Shown: positions 26,566-39,965 of the stretch, piece by piece | Numbering within the stretch: the stretch's first letter is position 1 | How the letters are laid out: each line of letters opens with the position of its first letter | Assembly: GCA_002189035.1 (NCBI GenBank) | Contig: NEEC01000015.1 | Location: 1-64,000 of the forward strand | Direction: 5' to 3' | DNA length: 64,000 nucleotides | DNA from: Utricularia gibba | Taxonomy: Eukaryota > Streptophyta > Magnoliopsida > Lamiales > Lentibulariaceae | Position numbers and translations under genes: made by a program | The notes under the pieces: model-generated | What the model saw: only the letters and a program-made list of their open reading frames with translations | The model's database searches: none | What the model was told of the DNA's origin: nothing

Positions 26566-27300
26566 CTAATCCCTTCGTCGATGTCGTCTTCTCTTTCTTC
26601 CATTGCTGGTCTCTGCAATGGTTTCCAGCTTGGGTCTCCAAGTGGGGCGCATCCCCACGAGCAGGTCGTGTTCCCGCCGTAAACGTGGAGTCGTGCAAAT
26701 TCTGGTGCTCGATAACACCTCTTCCGCTTGTTCGCTGCTGGTATCAATGCTCTCCTTGATCCGCAGCTTTCCAGAAGGTGTCAGCTCCACCTGGAAATTT
26801 GGCATACACCGAATGAAGGTGACGAAGGAGACGGCGGACTGGGAGAAGACTGCCGGCAGGAGAAAGTAGCATTGCCCCTTCCGAAGACGGTGGTCGCCGG
26901 GAAGGGCAGGGGCTTTTTGGCCTATGAAGAAGCAGTCTGAGAGGCAGACCATGTGCTTGGGGAAATCTTCCATCACCTCCCAAACCTTCACCGCTCGCTC
27001 GTAGATATTAACTCCACCGTCGCAATTTATCAGCCGGATCACGTCACCCGTCTCAGACGGCGGGGGTGCATGCAAGCGATGAGGTGGAACAAAGGACGGG
27101 ATGAAAGGGCGATCCGCATCATCTTCATCTTCTTCAGGTTCATGTTGAAGAGTTGTTGTTTTAGTCGTAGAAGACAGGAGGCGCACAATGCATTGACAGG
27201 CGGAGCACAGTGTAAAAAAACTTGGACTCACATGCGTATATATGCTGCTGATGCATGCATCGGAGAGGGAATGGCATAGCAGACCGTCAACACAAAACAT
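26566..27300 (-). CDS. PADRE (DUF4228) domain protein
   Basis: A single-exon frame of 244 residues. The domain begins near residue 84 with VIRLINCDGGVNIYERAVKV and continues WEVMEDFPKHMVCLSDCFFI, GQKAPALPGDHRLRKGQCYF and LLP; this is the beta-rich PADRE/DUF4228 fold, plant-specific and often induced by pathogens or abiotic stress. A later conserved block is FQVELTPSGKLRIKESID, followed by STRICTTPRLRREHDLLVG and a basic tail GRKRRRHRRRD that could act as a nuclear signal. The first ~50 residues (MFCVDGLLCHSLSDAC...) do not look like the usual short N-terminus, and a TATATA lies inside that stretch near 27240, so the true start may differ. Molecular role of PADRE proteins is largely unknown. 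Confidence 0.85.
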   Translation of the reverse strand: MFCVDGLLCHSLSDACISSIYTHVSPSFFTLCSACQCIVRLLSSTTKTTTLQHEPEEDEDDADRPFIPSFVPPHRLHAPPPSETGDVIRLINCDGGVNIYERAVKVWEVMEDFPKHMVCLSDCFFIGQKAPALPGDHRLRKGQCYFLLPAVFSQSAVSFVTFIRCMPNFQVELTPSGKLRIKESIDTSSEQAEEVLSSTRICTTPRLRREHDLLVGMRPTWRPKLETIAETSNGRKRRRHRRRD

Positions 27301-28014
27301 GGTGATAAGTCAGAGCTTGGTCAAATGAAAAGAAAAGAAAACACAAGAATAAGAATAAAAAGCTTCATACAATATAATTAATTGTAGGGAAAATATTCCA
27401 AAATATTATCTTGTTTACAGAATTAATAGTAACTATATTGTTTAAAAATCAAATCAAATTTCATTCATAAATAATGATTAAATTAAATCCCGTCATACCT
27501 AGAATCAGCAAATTCTTATTGAAATTCAATAAAAGTGGCTGGCTTGCACTTTGACTGGTAATGAGGAGCAGCAGCGTCGGATTGTGGACTCAGCAGGCCG
27601 GGGTGGGCCCACTGTGTGCGACTGCTGACGGGCTTTTCCATTCCTTTGGGTTGGGGCACGGACCCGCCCACTCCTTATATTTTACCTACCCACTTGCTAT
27701 TTATTCCTTCGGCTGTCGTACGTCACACGAAAGGGAGGACCGTACATTGTTCTTTTTTGGGCACGGTAAAATATAACTCATGAGTAACGTGTTGTTATTC
27801 ACTTCTTTGGTTTCCCATTCACGAAACCCGGGCTTTTAGATGGCTCTATCACTTGACATTCTTATTTACTTATGTTAGTTTCCCATCGAACAACTCTCGG
27901 CATGGTGTCCTTCCTTAACTCACCCTTACGCCGTGTACCGAGATTGTGATATCTTACCGTTGCTTCGGTTCGGTAACTAACAAATGTGCTCGCTCGCTCG
28001 CTCATTTAATGAAG

Positions 28015-28182
28015 CATCTGGAGATGCCCTGCACATTCATGGCACCAACTCGGTTGTGTCTGAGAGAGTGACAGCGAGAGAGCGAGTGCAGGTAAAAACA
28101 TCTGGAGATGCCCTGCAGATTCATGGCATTAACTCGGTTGTGTCTGAGAGAGTGACAGCGAGAGAGCGAGTGCAGGTAAAAA
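28015..28182. repeat. 84-bp tandem duplication (two copies)
   Basis: Units at 28015-28098 and 28099-28182, starting CATCTGGAGATGCCCTGCA, differ at a few bases only (for example CACATTCATGGCACC against CAGATTCATGGCATT). Near-identity implies a recent event. The period is divisible by three, so an open frame runs through, but no protein family is visible. Confidence 0.95.
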
Positions 28183-28214
28183 CGATTCATGATTTATCTT
28201 CTTTTCCCAGTATA

Positions 28215-28284
28215 TGCCAAGAATTCACCTGTGTTTACAGTTTTCACTCTGCCAAGAATTCACCTGTGTTTACAGTTTTCACTC
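28215..28284. repeat. 35-bp tandem duplication (two copies)
   Basis: Two adjacent copies beginning TGCCAAGAATTCACCTGTG at 28215 and 28250, apparently identical. They lie 33 bases after the 84-bp duplication and directly downstream of the DUF1350 stop codon, probably in its 3' UTR. Confidence 0.95.
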
Positions 28285-28306
28285 CCCAACCCAAAGCCAT
28301 TCCAGC

Positions 28307-30775
28307 TCATGACTTGAGGTATCTTGGTCCAGTAGAGGTGGAAATGATCCACTCAACGATCGTATCTACCAACTCTTCCACATCCTTGGGATATCCTCCT
28401 GACCGAAGAATGCCGGACTCGGATCTAAACGAATTCCCCAAGTCTCTTGCAACTGGCTCCCATGGTGTACCCGCAGCAATGGAAGCCAAAAGCTCACCCC
28501 CACGGCTGACCGCATCTGCCATGGCAGGGGGGACATCTGGGAAGACCTGCAAATTTGATACTATGCCAAATAAGTCACTCCAGCCACTAAAATTGGAGGA
28601 AACACTTGAGTCCTGCAACACCTGTTGTAAAGGCAACCCATGATCACCAGGTAATGAGCGGATGGACATATCAAGCATGGAACTTATAGCTGCTTCCGAG
28701 CTTAGAATCTGGGCTAAGGTGGGACTTTCATCGATTGTGTCATCTTTGAACTTTATCAGTAAGTTTTTTGAGATGCCATAGTAGGATTTGACCTGTGAAA
28801 TCAAATTTGCTTTCATGTTCAGAACCCCAAGGACCCTTTGAAGATAACACAAAATGCATTTGAAAACGTCTGAAAATCAATTTACCAGTCTCCGCGTTTC
28901 CTCGGGCTTTGGAGAAAAATCTTCCCTTCCATTCGCCAATTCCGCATACAATGGTGGCAGCTGTTCCACAAGAGGAAGGACTTGCTTTAAGATGGAAGGA
29001 CTGAGGTTCTCAAACTGCTTTCTAGTCATCTCGGCCTACAAACATGTTGGAAACTTGAGAAAAATCAAATTTATGCGGCTGCGACAACATTGCTGCATTT
29101 CTTTATTTTTTTAAGGGGAGGTGCGATGTTGTTTAACAGACAAGATGAATCAAAGCTTACACCCAGGCGAATGGTTGGGGATGCTGCTAGCTGTGATAAA
29201 AACGGCCCAAGACTTTGAGCCATGGGGATCAGAACAGGTGAAAACAACGGAATGGCTAGACTGGCCTCCTGTAATGGAAAAATGGCGAAGAAGCTCAATT
29301 ACCCGCTTTTTTTTACACACTATATGAAAAATTCTTCTGAAAGTACGCCAATACCTTGCAGTTAAATGACATCAGTACATTTCCTCTTCTCTCAACAGCA
29401 TACCTAGAGCCTGGTAACCCAGAGCTTGTCATCAACAAGAGATTCCACTGGCAATATTTAACTAGTATTAAAGGGCAACCTATGAGCAGATGAATGACGG
29501 ATCCCAAAGAGTGGCCAATACCAAAGGTAGGAAGACCATCAGCCTATTAGTGCACACGAATAAAAAATTCTAAATTAGGAAAATTCATCAAACTAGAACA
29601 TACAGATTATGGTCATATCACCTCCTGAAGAAAGCGAAGACACCTTTCAAATTTGAAATGCACTTCATCCGCGATTCTGAAGTGGTCAAACCCACTGGCA
29701 TAAGGCGTGGCAATAATTAACACACCCCTGCCCCATGAAAAAACGAAAACCATGATCAATTACTCCTCACACCAGAAATTCAACCTCCTAAACTACCTCA
29801 GAAAAGGAAAAAAATTGGAATAAGGCAGAGCATTCATCATTTGTAAGCCATTACTAAACAACAACATGCCAGATAATTGCAGGCAAGCCCTCACTTGTTA
29901 GCGAGACGCTCGAGGAACAACCGATAAGTAAGCTGTGGGGCAGCCCCTACAAAAATGCCACCCACGAAGTGCACAACTGATGTTATGCTGGCCTGCTTTG
30001 GTCTCAATACCCAAGCTCCCTATAAAATTCATACTGTACCAATCAATAAAATCCTGCACCGGCAAGACCTTGCTTAATGGGGACTGTGCAGAAAGACCTT
30101 AATGGAGCCGTTAAGACACGCAATATGCCCTTCTGATGGGTTATGAAATTACAAACATGGCATTTTTTTTGCATACAAAGCTAAGAGCCAAGTCATATTT
30201 TCATAACAAACTAAACATAAGTCAGATTAAAATACAAATAGCCATGTCCTAACGGGCGTAGCACATAAAAGCCGCTTAAGAATTGCCGATAGATGAGGCC
30301 TAAATCAGCTTCAGACAACGTTCAAGTTATTAGCATCTTAAAAAGAGCATACCTCAACCTCAGACCAATCAGATGAACCCCAACTACCTTGGGATTGCCT
30401 TACAGTCTCGGTAAGAATTCTGTGGAACATCACGAACATCATATACCCAAGTTAAGGTATTAATCACAAGTGTTTTTTTTTTTTTCTCAATACGTGTTTT
30501 GACGGACACTTCAAGGGAACCCAAAGTAAGACCAACCTCTCGATATCTTGGTATAGCTGAATACCCGTGTTCTCTCTTTGATTGCTGGAGTCAATGCGGT
30601 CATCGTAACTGCAACATATGCTAGAGGGATGACTGGGGACTCCTCGGCGAACGGATATGACCCGATGACTGCGACGATGTTGAAAAGCGTAGGTACTCCG
30701 GTGATAACCGGAAATCGAAGAGGGCAAAGTAAATAACCGATGAGGGGTTGCAGAACATGCTGAGCTCGTCGCCAT
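28307..30775 (-). CDS. DUF1350 family alpha/beta-hydrolase-like protein, probably plastid-targeted
   Basis: About nine exons. Exon 1 (from 30775) encodes MATSSACSATPHRLFTLPSS and a Ser/Arg-rich stretch typical of a chloroplast transit peptide. It joins to ILTETVRQSQGSWGSSDWSE, then VLRPKQASITSVVHFVGGIF, AAPQLTYRLFLERLANK, GVLIIATPYASGFDHFRIAD, FKFERCLRFLQE and PTFGIGHSLGSVIHLLIG. GHSLG is a nucleophile-elbow-like motif with a Ser candidate. Then come SRYAVERRGNVLMSFNCK, AIPLFSPVLIPMAQSLGPFL and a C-terminal region ending STSTGPRYLKS. The order and motifs match plant DUF1350 proteins (cyanobacterial origin suspected). The start MATSS was chosen because the frame upstream to 31033 is not protein-like. 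No enzymatic activity is established for the family as far as I know. Confidence 0.88.
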
Positions 30776-33033
<2,258 letters not shown>

Positions 33034-34078
33034 TGTTGTTGTGCTGCTAGCACGGCAGCAGTAGTTGAATGGAAGTGGCCGGCACTTGGAAGGTGCTGGG
33101 AATGTGGGATGGTGTTGCACTCAGTTTTGTAGTATCGGGTTCACACAATTGGATATGAAATAATATGACGTTGTAAAGGTTATCAGAATGGGGTGTGGGT
33201 GTGTATGGATGGAATGAAGGGGAATGGATCAGGTTTGGGAAGGGATGAGGTTTTGTGGACGAAGGAAGATTTGCTCATTGTGTGGCTGTGGTGTTCGGTG
33301 GATTGATGATGATGATGATGATGATGATGATAGCTTTTCAATGTTATGTCCTATGATGGATCATGAATAATTATTTGGGTGTGGCTGAAATATTATTCTA
33401 ACCGAGCCCGACCCGAGGATTGAGGAGATACTGGGATTCCCAGGGTCGTGAATCTCACCAAAGATGAGGCCCTATACGCAAGGCCCAACCCATAACTGGT
33501 GCAATTGGGTCAGGTCTGAACCCCCCGACTAAACAACCTCCCCCCTCCGCCCATTCCGAGTTGAAAGGAACGCGGTGGCCGGACAAATGCAGTAATTGAT
33601 TGAGGTCCTATTCACTCGATCCCATCTGCTCCGCTCTATCTCCGATTTTCCAGAGTGAGCATCTACGGTAATTCATTTTAGGTTCGAAGCTTTTGCGGGT
33701 GGATAAGTAGATAGCAGAAACAAAGTGTGTGTTTCAAAAATTGCAAATGCTATTCATTTCAATCCATTGTTCTCAGCGTATATCAGTATAAGCAGTTTTT
33801 GTTGAATAAAAGAACAGTAGTTCTCATGCCGCTACATCCAGAAACTCTGGCCTTTGGAGTAGGATTAGTTTTGACTTGTAAGCAATGAGTCAAGATCACA
33901 AAGGCCTGGATTACTTTTGACTTATCCTGGCAGTGTGTGTGTGTGTCTTATTTTAAAGGGTTGGGAAATGGGCTGTTGACTAATTCTAGTAGTAGCCTTG
34001 ATCTTGTGAGACAAGGAATAGATCCAATCAATTATTGTCATAAATTAATTTCATGGAGCACAAACATATAGTTAAAAA
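33034..34078. other. Intergenic region, GAPA promoter side
   Basis: Contains the GAPA upstream region and a (GAT)9 microsatellite at 33305-33331. No gene recognised before the DHHC pseudogene. Confidence 0.5.
33305..33331. repeat. (GAT)9 microsatellite
   Basis: Nine perfect GAT units, about 270 bases upstream of the GAPA start codon. Confidence 0.95.
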
Positions 34079-35085
34079 GTGCATTATTTTAATATTTTTC
34101 AGACATTCTTGGTTGGTGTTAGCTTCATTTTTGCTCCAGACGCCAGGTCTCTCTTTCTGATGTTTTGTCTACTGATGTTGTTCTGGGCATTCATTCCCAA
34201 GAGCGTCATTACTGCTTTTTCAAGAAGTATGGGGGTTTTTCTTGTTGTTCTCTCCGTTGTATTCGTTCTAAATGTGTTAATACTGACGAAGTTTGTGGCT
34301 GAACACCTACGTGTTTCAAGAAGTTAATGCGTATGATCGTGGTTGCACATTAACCTTCTTTTTTTAAATTCAGATTGCTATTTTTCTCATGATGACTCCT
34401 GGGAATGATCCTGGCACCATCCCCAGAAATTCCCATCCAATGGATTGGATAACTTGGATAATCTCCATAGCATTTCAAGCCAGTGCAAGTGGTGTTTTAC
34501 CTTAGAGAGACATTACCGTCAATGGCATAATTGTGAGATCAAATATTGCCAAATATGCATGCTGTATCGCCCTCTCCCGCTGCTCAATATTTAATGACTA
34601 TGTGGAGCGTTATGATCACCATTGCCCCTGGATAGGGAATGGATTGGATAAGGTATATCTGTTTTCTTGCTCTATATTTCATGCCTCTGCCAGTCTTTTT
34701 TTTTCTTACTAAACAGAGTTACGGAGGAATTACACATATTTTTTGTGCTCGTGGCCGCAATACCATCCTGTGCTTGTATGTCCTGGGTTCCTGGTTGATG
34801 AACAAACATCTCATGGATATCGGAATGTATGTTCTGGAGGGCTATCGGAAAATCCCGTCTCTGGGATTCTCATCCTATATGCATTCTTTGTGTGTTGGTT
34901 TGTTGGTTGCATCAACCTGTTCCATATACGCTACATCGCCACAACCCAGGTTTTCTACATATTCCTTGCCCTTGCTTCAAATATATATATTTTTTGTTTT
35001 ACTCTGCGTTGTTTGGTTTTATCTGTTTTTGATTCAGAGATACCATGACAGCCATAATACGAATAATCCTTTTTTTTTTTTTTGA
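34079..35085 (+). pseudogene. DHHC-type protein S-acyltransferase pseudogene
   Basis: Recognisable pieces in order: SFIFAPDARSLFLMFCLLML and a second hydrophobic stretch VVFVLNVLIL (34100-34290), MMTPGNDPGTIPRNSHPMDW (about 34390-34450), DITVNGIIV, KYCQICMLYRP (shifted frame), VERYDHHCPWIGNG (34598-34645), NPVSGILILYAFFVCWFVGC (shifted frame, about 34850-34910) and RYHDSHNTNNP (35038-35070). DHHC itself survives, but there is a TAG at 34503-34505, the Cys-rich half-site has lost bases and changed frame between YRP and NDYVER, and a conserved Cys is Tyr (NDYVER). An exon-like arrangement with intron gaps suggests a duplicated, not processed, copy. Functional DHHC PATs palmitoylate membrane-associated proteins; this copy should be dead. 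Confidence 0.8.
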
Positions 35086-35208
35086 AGATCTAGAGCAAGG
35101 GTGCATTTTTATTTGATTTCCTAGGATATTGACCCCTGAGTGCTGTACTTGCCTACTTGGCTGGATACTACGGGTACATTGTTTACCAAGCTAAGCAAAA
35201 GGGAGAGA

Positions 35209-38185
35209 TCAGATCTCATATGTCATGCCCACACGAAGAAGCCTATCTCGAGGTATAGCCAGAGTCTGATCTGCTTGACGGAAATTCTTCCTCAGGAAGT
35301 GGTATGCTTTGTTGATCACAAATTTCCTGAAGAAATTCGAATTATGATGTGCTACCACCTCCGTTTCTCCGATCAGGTAGAACACGCCGCTCTCCATTGC
35401 TCTCTGCAAAAACTCGATTTCCTGCTCCATGTTTTGCTTGTTGTTCTGACTGATGATGTGGACTTCACCGTTGGAGGAGGATGAGCTTCTAGCTCCAGGT
35501 GCTTGCTGTTCCAAGGTCTCTGGCGTCACATCGGTAGTGCTTTGTTCTGACTCGAGCATGTAAGCCTCATTGCGAATGAAGGATTTCAGCTTCTCGACAA
35601 GCTGGATCTCGAATTCACGTGGCTCAATGATGTCATTGTATCCGTACCTGGCCACACATCGGAAAACTCTGTATTCCTTTGGCTCCACCTGCCGGAGAAG
35701 GAATCGCTCCTCCGGCAAAACCTTGCTAATGGAGATCGGCTTTACAGAGACAAGAACGATAACAGAGTGCACTGAAGGTACATTGCGAACGAAGTGAGGG
35801 AAGATGGGAGGTATCCCTTGAACGAGCTCCGAGTAAAGAAGTCCAATGCCTGGGATTCTGGTGATGCTTGCATCGTTAGCCAAGTCCTTGATGTAGTCGC
35901 CAGAAACCTTGTTCGAGAGTTCGTACAAGTATCGCTGTACATAGGTGTAATGCCAAATCCCCATGATCGTCATCAGGACTATGGAGAAGGCGAAGGAAAG
36001 GAAACCTCCATGAATGAACTTGAACAAAACTGAGGATAAGAATACTGCCTCTACGGAAAAGAGAAGGCCGAAGAACAGCAGGATCAGCCATATACTCGTC
36101 TTCCATATCACGAGCATGATGAGAGTGACCATGGAGGTGGTGATCAACATCACAGTAACAACAGCGATTCCTGGCAGAAGAAGTGTGTGGGTAAGTCACC
36201 CCCACAGTATAACAGGAGTGAATTTCAAAAGAAACATTACTCACCATAAGCATTTCCTATGCTTGTCGTGGTTTTAAACGCTAACGTCACAGCGATACAG
36301 GCAATCATGAGAAGGTAGTTGATTTCAGGGATGTAAACTTGGCCTTCATGCTTGGCGGAAGTGTGGACGACTTTTACTCTAGGAAAGCAACCCAGACTCA
36401 GGGATTGTGAGACTATAGAGAACGTGCCTGAGATCATTGCCTGGCTAGCTATAATGGACGCCATGACTGCGCTCACAAGCACGGGCCAGTAAATTGGATC
36501 TACCAGGCAACACACAAATTAGTAAGACTGGACCATGCATACCATGGGGAGGAACACACGGAAACAGTAAACGCTGTAGTGAATGATGTAACCTACTTGG
36601 TGTAGAGGCATAGAAGGTGTTGGCAACTTGTTCAGGGAACCTGGTTAGATAAGCACCTTGACCGATATACGCCAGGGATATTGCTGGGAAGACGACGGTC
36701 GAGAAACTTATTTGTATGGCAGGGACATTGAAATGGCCCAGATCCGCAAACATGGCTTCAGCTCCTGGTCCAAGTACAGGCGACGATGATCAATTCAATG
36801 GTAGTAGAAATACCAAAAGAAAACCAAGTTGTGTGTTAGTACTAGCCTGTGATGCAGAGAATGACGCCGCCTAGGGATACCCAGCCCTCCCTGCCGTTTC
36901 TCCTGAAATAATCGACGATGTACTTGGGATTGAAGGCACGCAGAACAGTGACATCGTATTTGAACAAGTTGTACACCCCGATTCCTCCTATGAAAGCAAA
37001 CCACACGGCGATCGCAGGAGCAAAGGCGTATCCAACTTTATCTGTCCCAAACCGTTGCATCCAGAAGAGAATGATCAATATGGCGGTCGCGATGTACACC
37101 TTTGACTCTGAGACAACAGCGACCGGATTCAGGAGGCAGTTTTATGAAGTATAAAATAAAAAGAAAAAGCCCGCTCGAGGGGATATAAAACTGTGGTTAC
37201 CCCCGTGAAGACCCTTCATTCCTTCGACGGCAGAGAGAACTGGAAGCAATGCGCAAAAGTCAAAATAAGAACCAAACCGACGTACCAAGGACAGAGAGAA
37301 CCACCATACTTTGTTTTCTTGTTTTTTTTTAAAAAAAAAAAAAACATGCCTGAGATGCTCGGTGTGAGAACACCATCTCCGATTACCATAGAAGTTCCTA
37401 GAATTGTGGCAACAAAGAGCACGATTTTGGCGGCATTACTGGACTCGAGCACCTTTTTTATTTTCTCCGATCGCCCAAGTCGAGATGATGGCACTTCTAG
37501 ATGATAATTTGACAGCTTTTTATCCTCCGGTTGTTGATTTGGTATAAGACTAACATTTGCGTATCGGCAGATTTTGGAGTAGAGGGCAAACGTTCCTCCT
37601 AAAGAAGGAGAGAAAAAAGGCATGAGCTTTTGTTCATCTGCGGTGTTACTATATAGCGCTAAAATAAAACAGATAAGTAGGCGTGCTGCATACCATCTCC
37701 CTTGTCGTTAGCCGCCAAGACGATGAGCACGTATTTGATCAAGGATATTAAGATCAAGGTGTAGAGAATGAGGGAGAGAACACCAAGTATATCGCTCCTG
37801 TGTTTGATCCCGTTTTGGAAGGTACTTGAATACACGTACAAGGGCGAGGTTCCAATGTCGCCGTAAATCACGCCAATGCTCTGAAATGCCAACTGCATCG
37901 TCGTCTGCCAGCTCGCCTATTCCATCCCAGTAAAATTATGTATGAAGGGGGGGGGGGGGGGGGGGGGGGGGACGGGTGGTCTCCTAGATAAAACGGGAGA
38001 GTTAAGAAGAGGGAGGTTTGACTCACCGGTGTTCCGGCATGATGCCCGTGAGCTGATGAAACCACTCCTGCCTCCACCTGAAGCGAGTCAAAACGGCGGA
38101 GCCGCCCCACTGAGCTCCTCCTCTGGGTAGTTACGGGAACCTCCTGATGGGAGGTCCTTGCCTGCAGAGCGTTGGCGTCGCCCAT
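35209..38185 (-). CDS. HAK/KUP/KT potassium transporter, cluster I (HAK5-like), copy A
   Basis: High-affinity K+ uptake-type transporter of the plasma membrane, about 780 residues with some 12 membrane segments. Exon 1 is 38027-38185 ([16 protein letters not shown]..., [16 protein letters not shown]), exon 2 37694-37916 ([20 protein letters not shown]), and the last exon starts near 36150. Other family blocks: [61 protein letters not shown]-type [37 protein letters not shown] and [17 protein letters not shown]. The long cytosolic C-terminus has [20 protein letters not shown] and ends GMTYEI. Every junction examined keeps frame. Intron 1 carries a 25-base G run. A TATAAAT (minus strand) at 38247-38253 lies about 62 bases before the ATG. 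First of three tandem same-strand copies. Confidence 0.95.
37947..37971. repeat. Poly(G) tract, 25 bases, in intron 1 of HAK copy A
   Basis: Uninterrupted G run on the + strand (C run in the transcript sense), between exons 1 and 2 of HAK-A. Long G runs are rare and unstable; the exact length in the assembly should be treated as approximate. Confidence 0.9.
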
Positions 38186-39965
38186 TTTTTAAAAGTCACC
38201 GCTCCGCCACCTTTTGTTTGTGGTGTGTAGTCCAGTAGTGGAGTACATTTATAGAGGACGCGGCAAGGGCATCCCAGATACATGCATGACATGTGTACCT
38301 GAAAATGAAATCAAACTTGGCAAATTTCGATTTTTCATCCCATGGGCATTTTGAGTTGACCCAACATCTATCTAACAATAAAATATATGCATTACTAGTT
38401 TGTATCATGTATGTGAGATGAAAGATGAAGCACAATGTGCGCATGTATTGTTGCCGAGAAAGATGACACCACAGCTCCAGTGGGTAAAAATACGTGAAGT
38501 GGGATGTTTTATTTCAGTAGGGAAGGGGATGGGGAAGGGGAAGTTCTTCCAGAATTGAATTATCATTCTCTTTTTCTGGTGCCCTATCTGAAGGTAGGGC
38601 GGGGCGGGGAGGATGCCCGCCGTTGTAAAATATTTAAATGAAGGTCATGAGGTGACAGCTAGCTATTTTAAAATAAAATATATGTATAAAGCAAGAGTAC
38701 TTTTGGTTTGTGGTTAAAATACTGAATGGAACGTCATGCAACATGCTCGATGGAAGTCCGAGCGCATTCTGGAATCTGGATGGAGCCGGAGGGGAATGTG
38801 TATGATCCGGAGAGGATGTCAGGAGTGTTTTGGATAGTTGTGTGTATACGCCACGCCATACGCGAATGCAACAACAATAATGCGAGTAAAGAATCTGAAC
38901 TCACCAACGATCCTTTCTCATTATACTATACTAAAGCAGCTTTGACTTTCCAGTTAGGTAGGGTAGGGTAGGGGTAGGGTGCAAGCGCCACGTGTCACCA
39001 AGCAGCCTTGGTTTGTCAACGCGTAGCAGCTCTGCCCCGGATGCGACCTTTACTGCTTGGATCCTCCTAAGCGAGGGGCCGGGGAGGGGAGGGACGGACA
39101 TCGCCGCATCTGGCTTGGGTTGTCGGTGTTCGCTTCCCAAGTGGAGCCACAGTCATCCCATCCCATCCCGCCCATTTTTAAATTGAATTGTTGCCTGACA
39201 TGTGATCAAGTCCACGCCATTAATTAACTAATCGCAATTAACTAACACTAAACCCAGTGCCCATCCCAGATCGCCCCTCCCCTCCGCTACTGTATTGCGA
39301 CTTGTTTGTCTTACTCTTGTCCCACACAAACACAATCCCCCGTTTGGTTGGTATCGGTGCCACTCAGGAACACACGTCGTCCACCATCTCCGGCATACGA
39401 TTTAACCATGTTCGGAAAATCTGCACAGCAGACGACATAGTTCACAAACCCCATGTATGAATAATAAATAATTTGGGCGGACTAATTGCCCAAGAACCAG
39501 AACCAGAACCAGCACACCCACCCGGCAAGATCAGATCATCCAAGGCACCGCCCAACCTAATCTCATCCCCTGGTCCTCTTCTGTCCACGAGAATTCACTA
39601 TTTACCATCTATTTACATGAGCCGCGTCAGATCTTATCTATTTAGTATCGGATACCATGGCATGCATGGTCATGCTCCAAACCACACATGTGATGTAACT
39701 ATATTATTATATTGTTTCCGTGAAGAGCCAGCCCAGCCCAGCCCAGCCCTCTTGGCGGTTGACTATTAACTGTCATTTTCTCTCGTATCAACTTTCTTAA
39801 ATCTTGATGTCTGTGTCTGGCTGTGTGCCTTCATTAACAAAAGTCTTTGGAAGAGGTTTATTACTAGTTACTTGGTCATTCTGTTGGATCGGATGCAAGC
39901 ATGTGTTGGGCTGGGATGGGATAGGCTGGGCCGGGCCGGGCCGGGCCAGTCTTAGGGGTGTGGGA
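38186..39965. other. Intergenic region between HAK copies A and B
   Basis: Contains the HAK-A promoter (TATAAAT at 38247-38253, minus strand). There are several low-complexity G/C motifs: telomere-like TAGGG units at 38955-38980, GCCCA units at about 39727-39750 and GGGCC units at about 39928-39948. No gene recognised. Confidence 0.6.

Larger units (their letters stand above)
27301..28306. other. Intergenic region with two local tandem duplications
   Basis: Holds the PADRE gene promoter on the left and the DUF1350 3' flank on the right. The notable content is the 84-bp and 35-bp tandem repeats listed separately. No gene supported. Confidence 0.55.

Noticed and set aside
27984-28643. 219-residue + strand ORF including the 84-bp repeat, looks like a repeat protein
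   Set aside because: Its second half is antisense to the DUF1350 last exon, and the repeats are DNA-level duplications whose period happens to be divisible by three.
36795-37004. Alternative coding exons on the HAK-A minus strand in other frames
   Set aside because: They overlap exons whose main frame gives exact HAK motifs; the other frames carry none.
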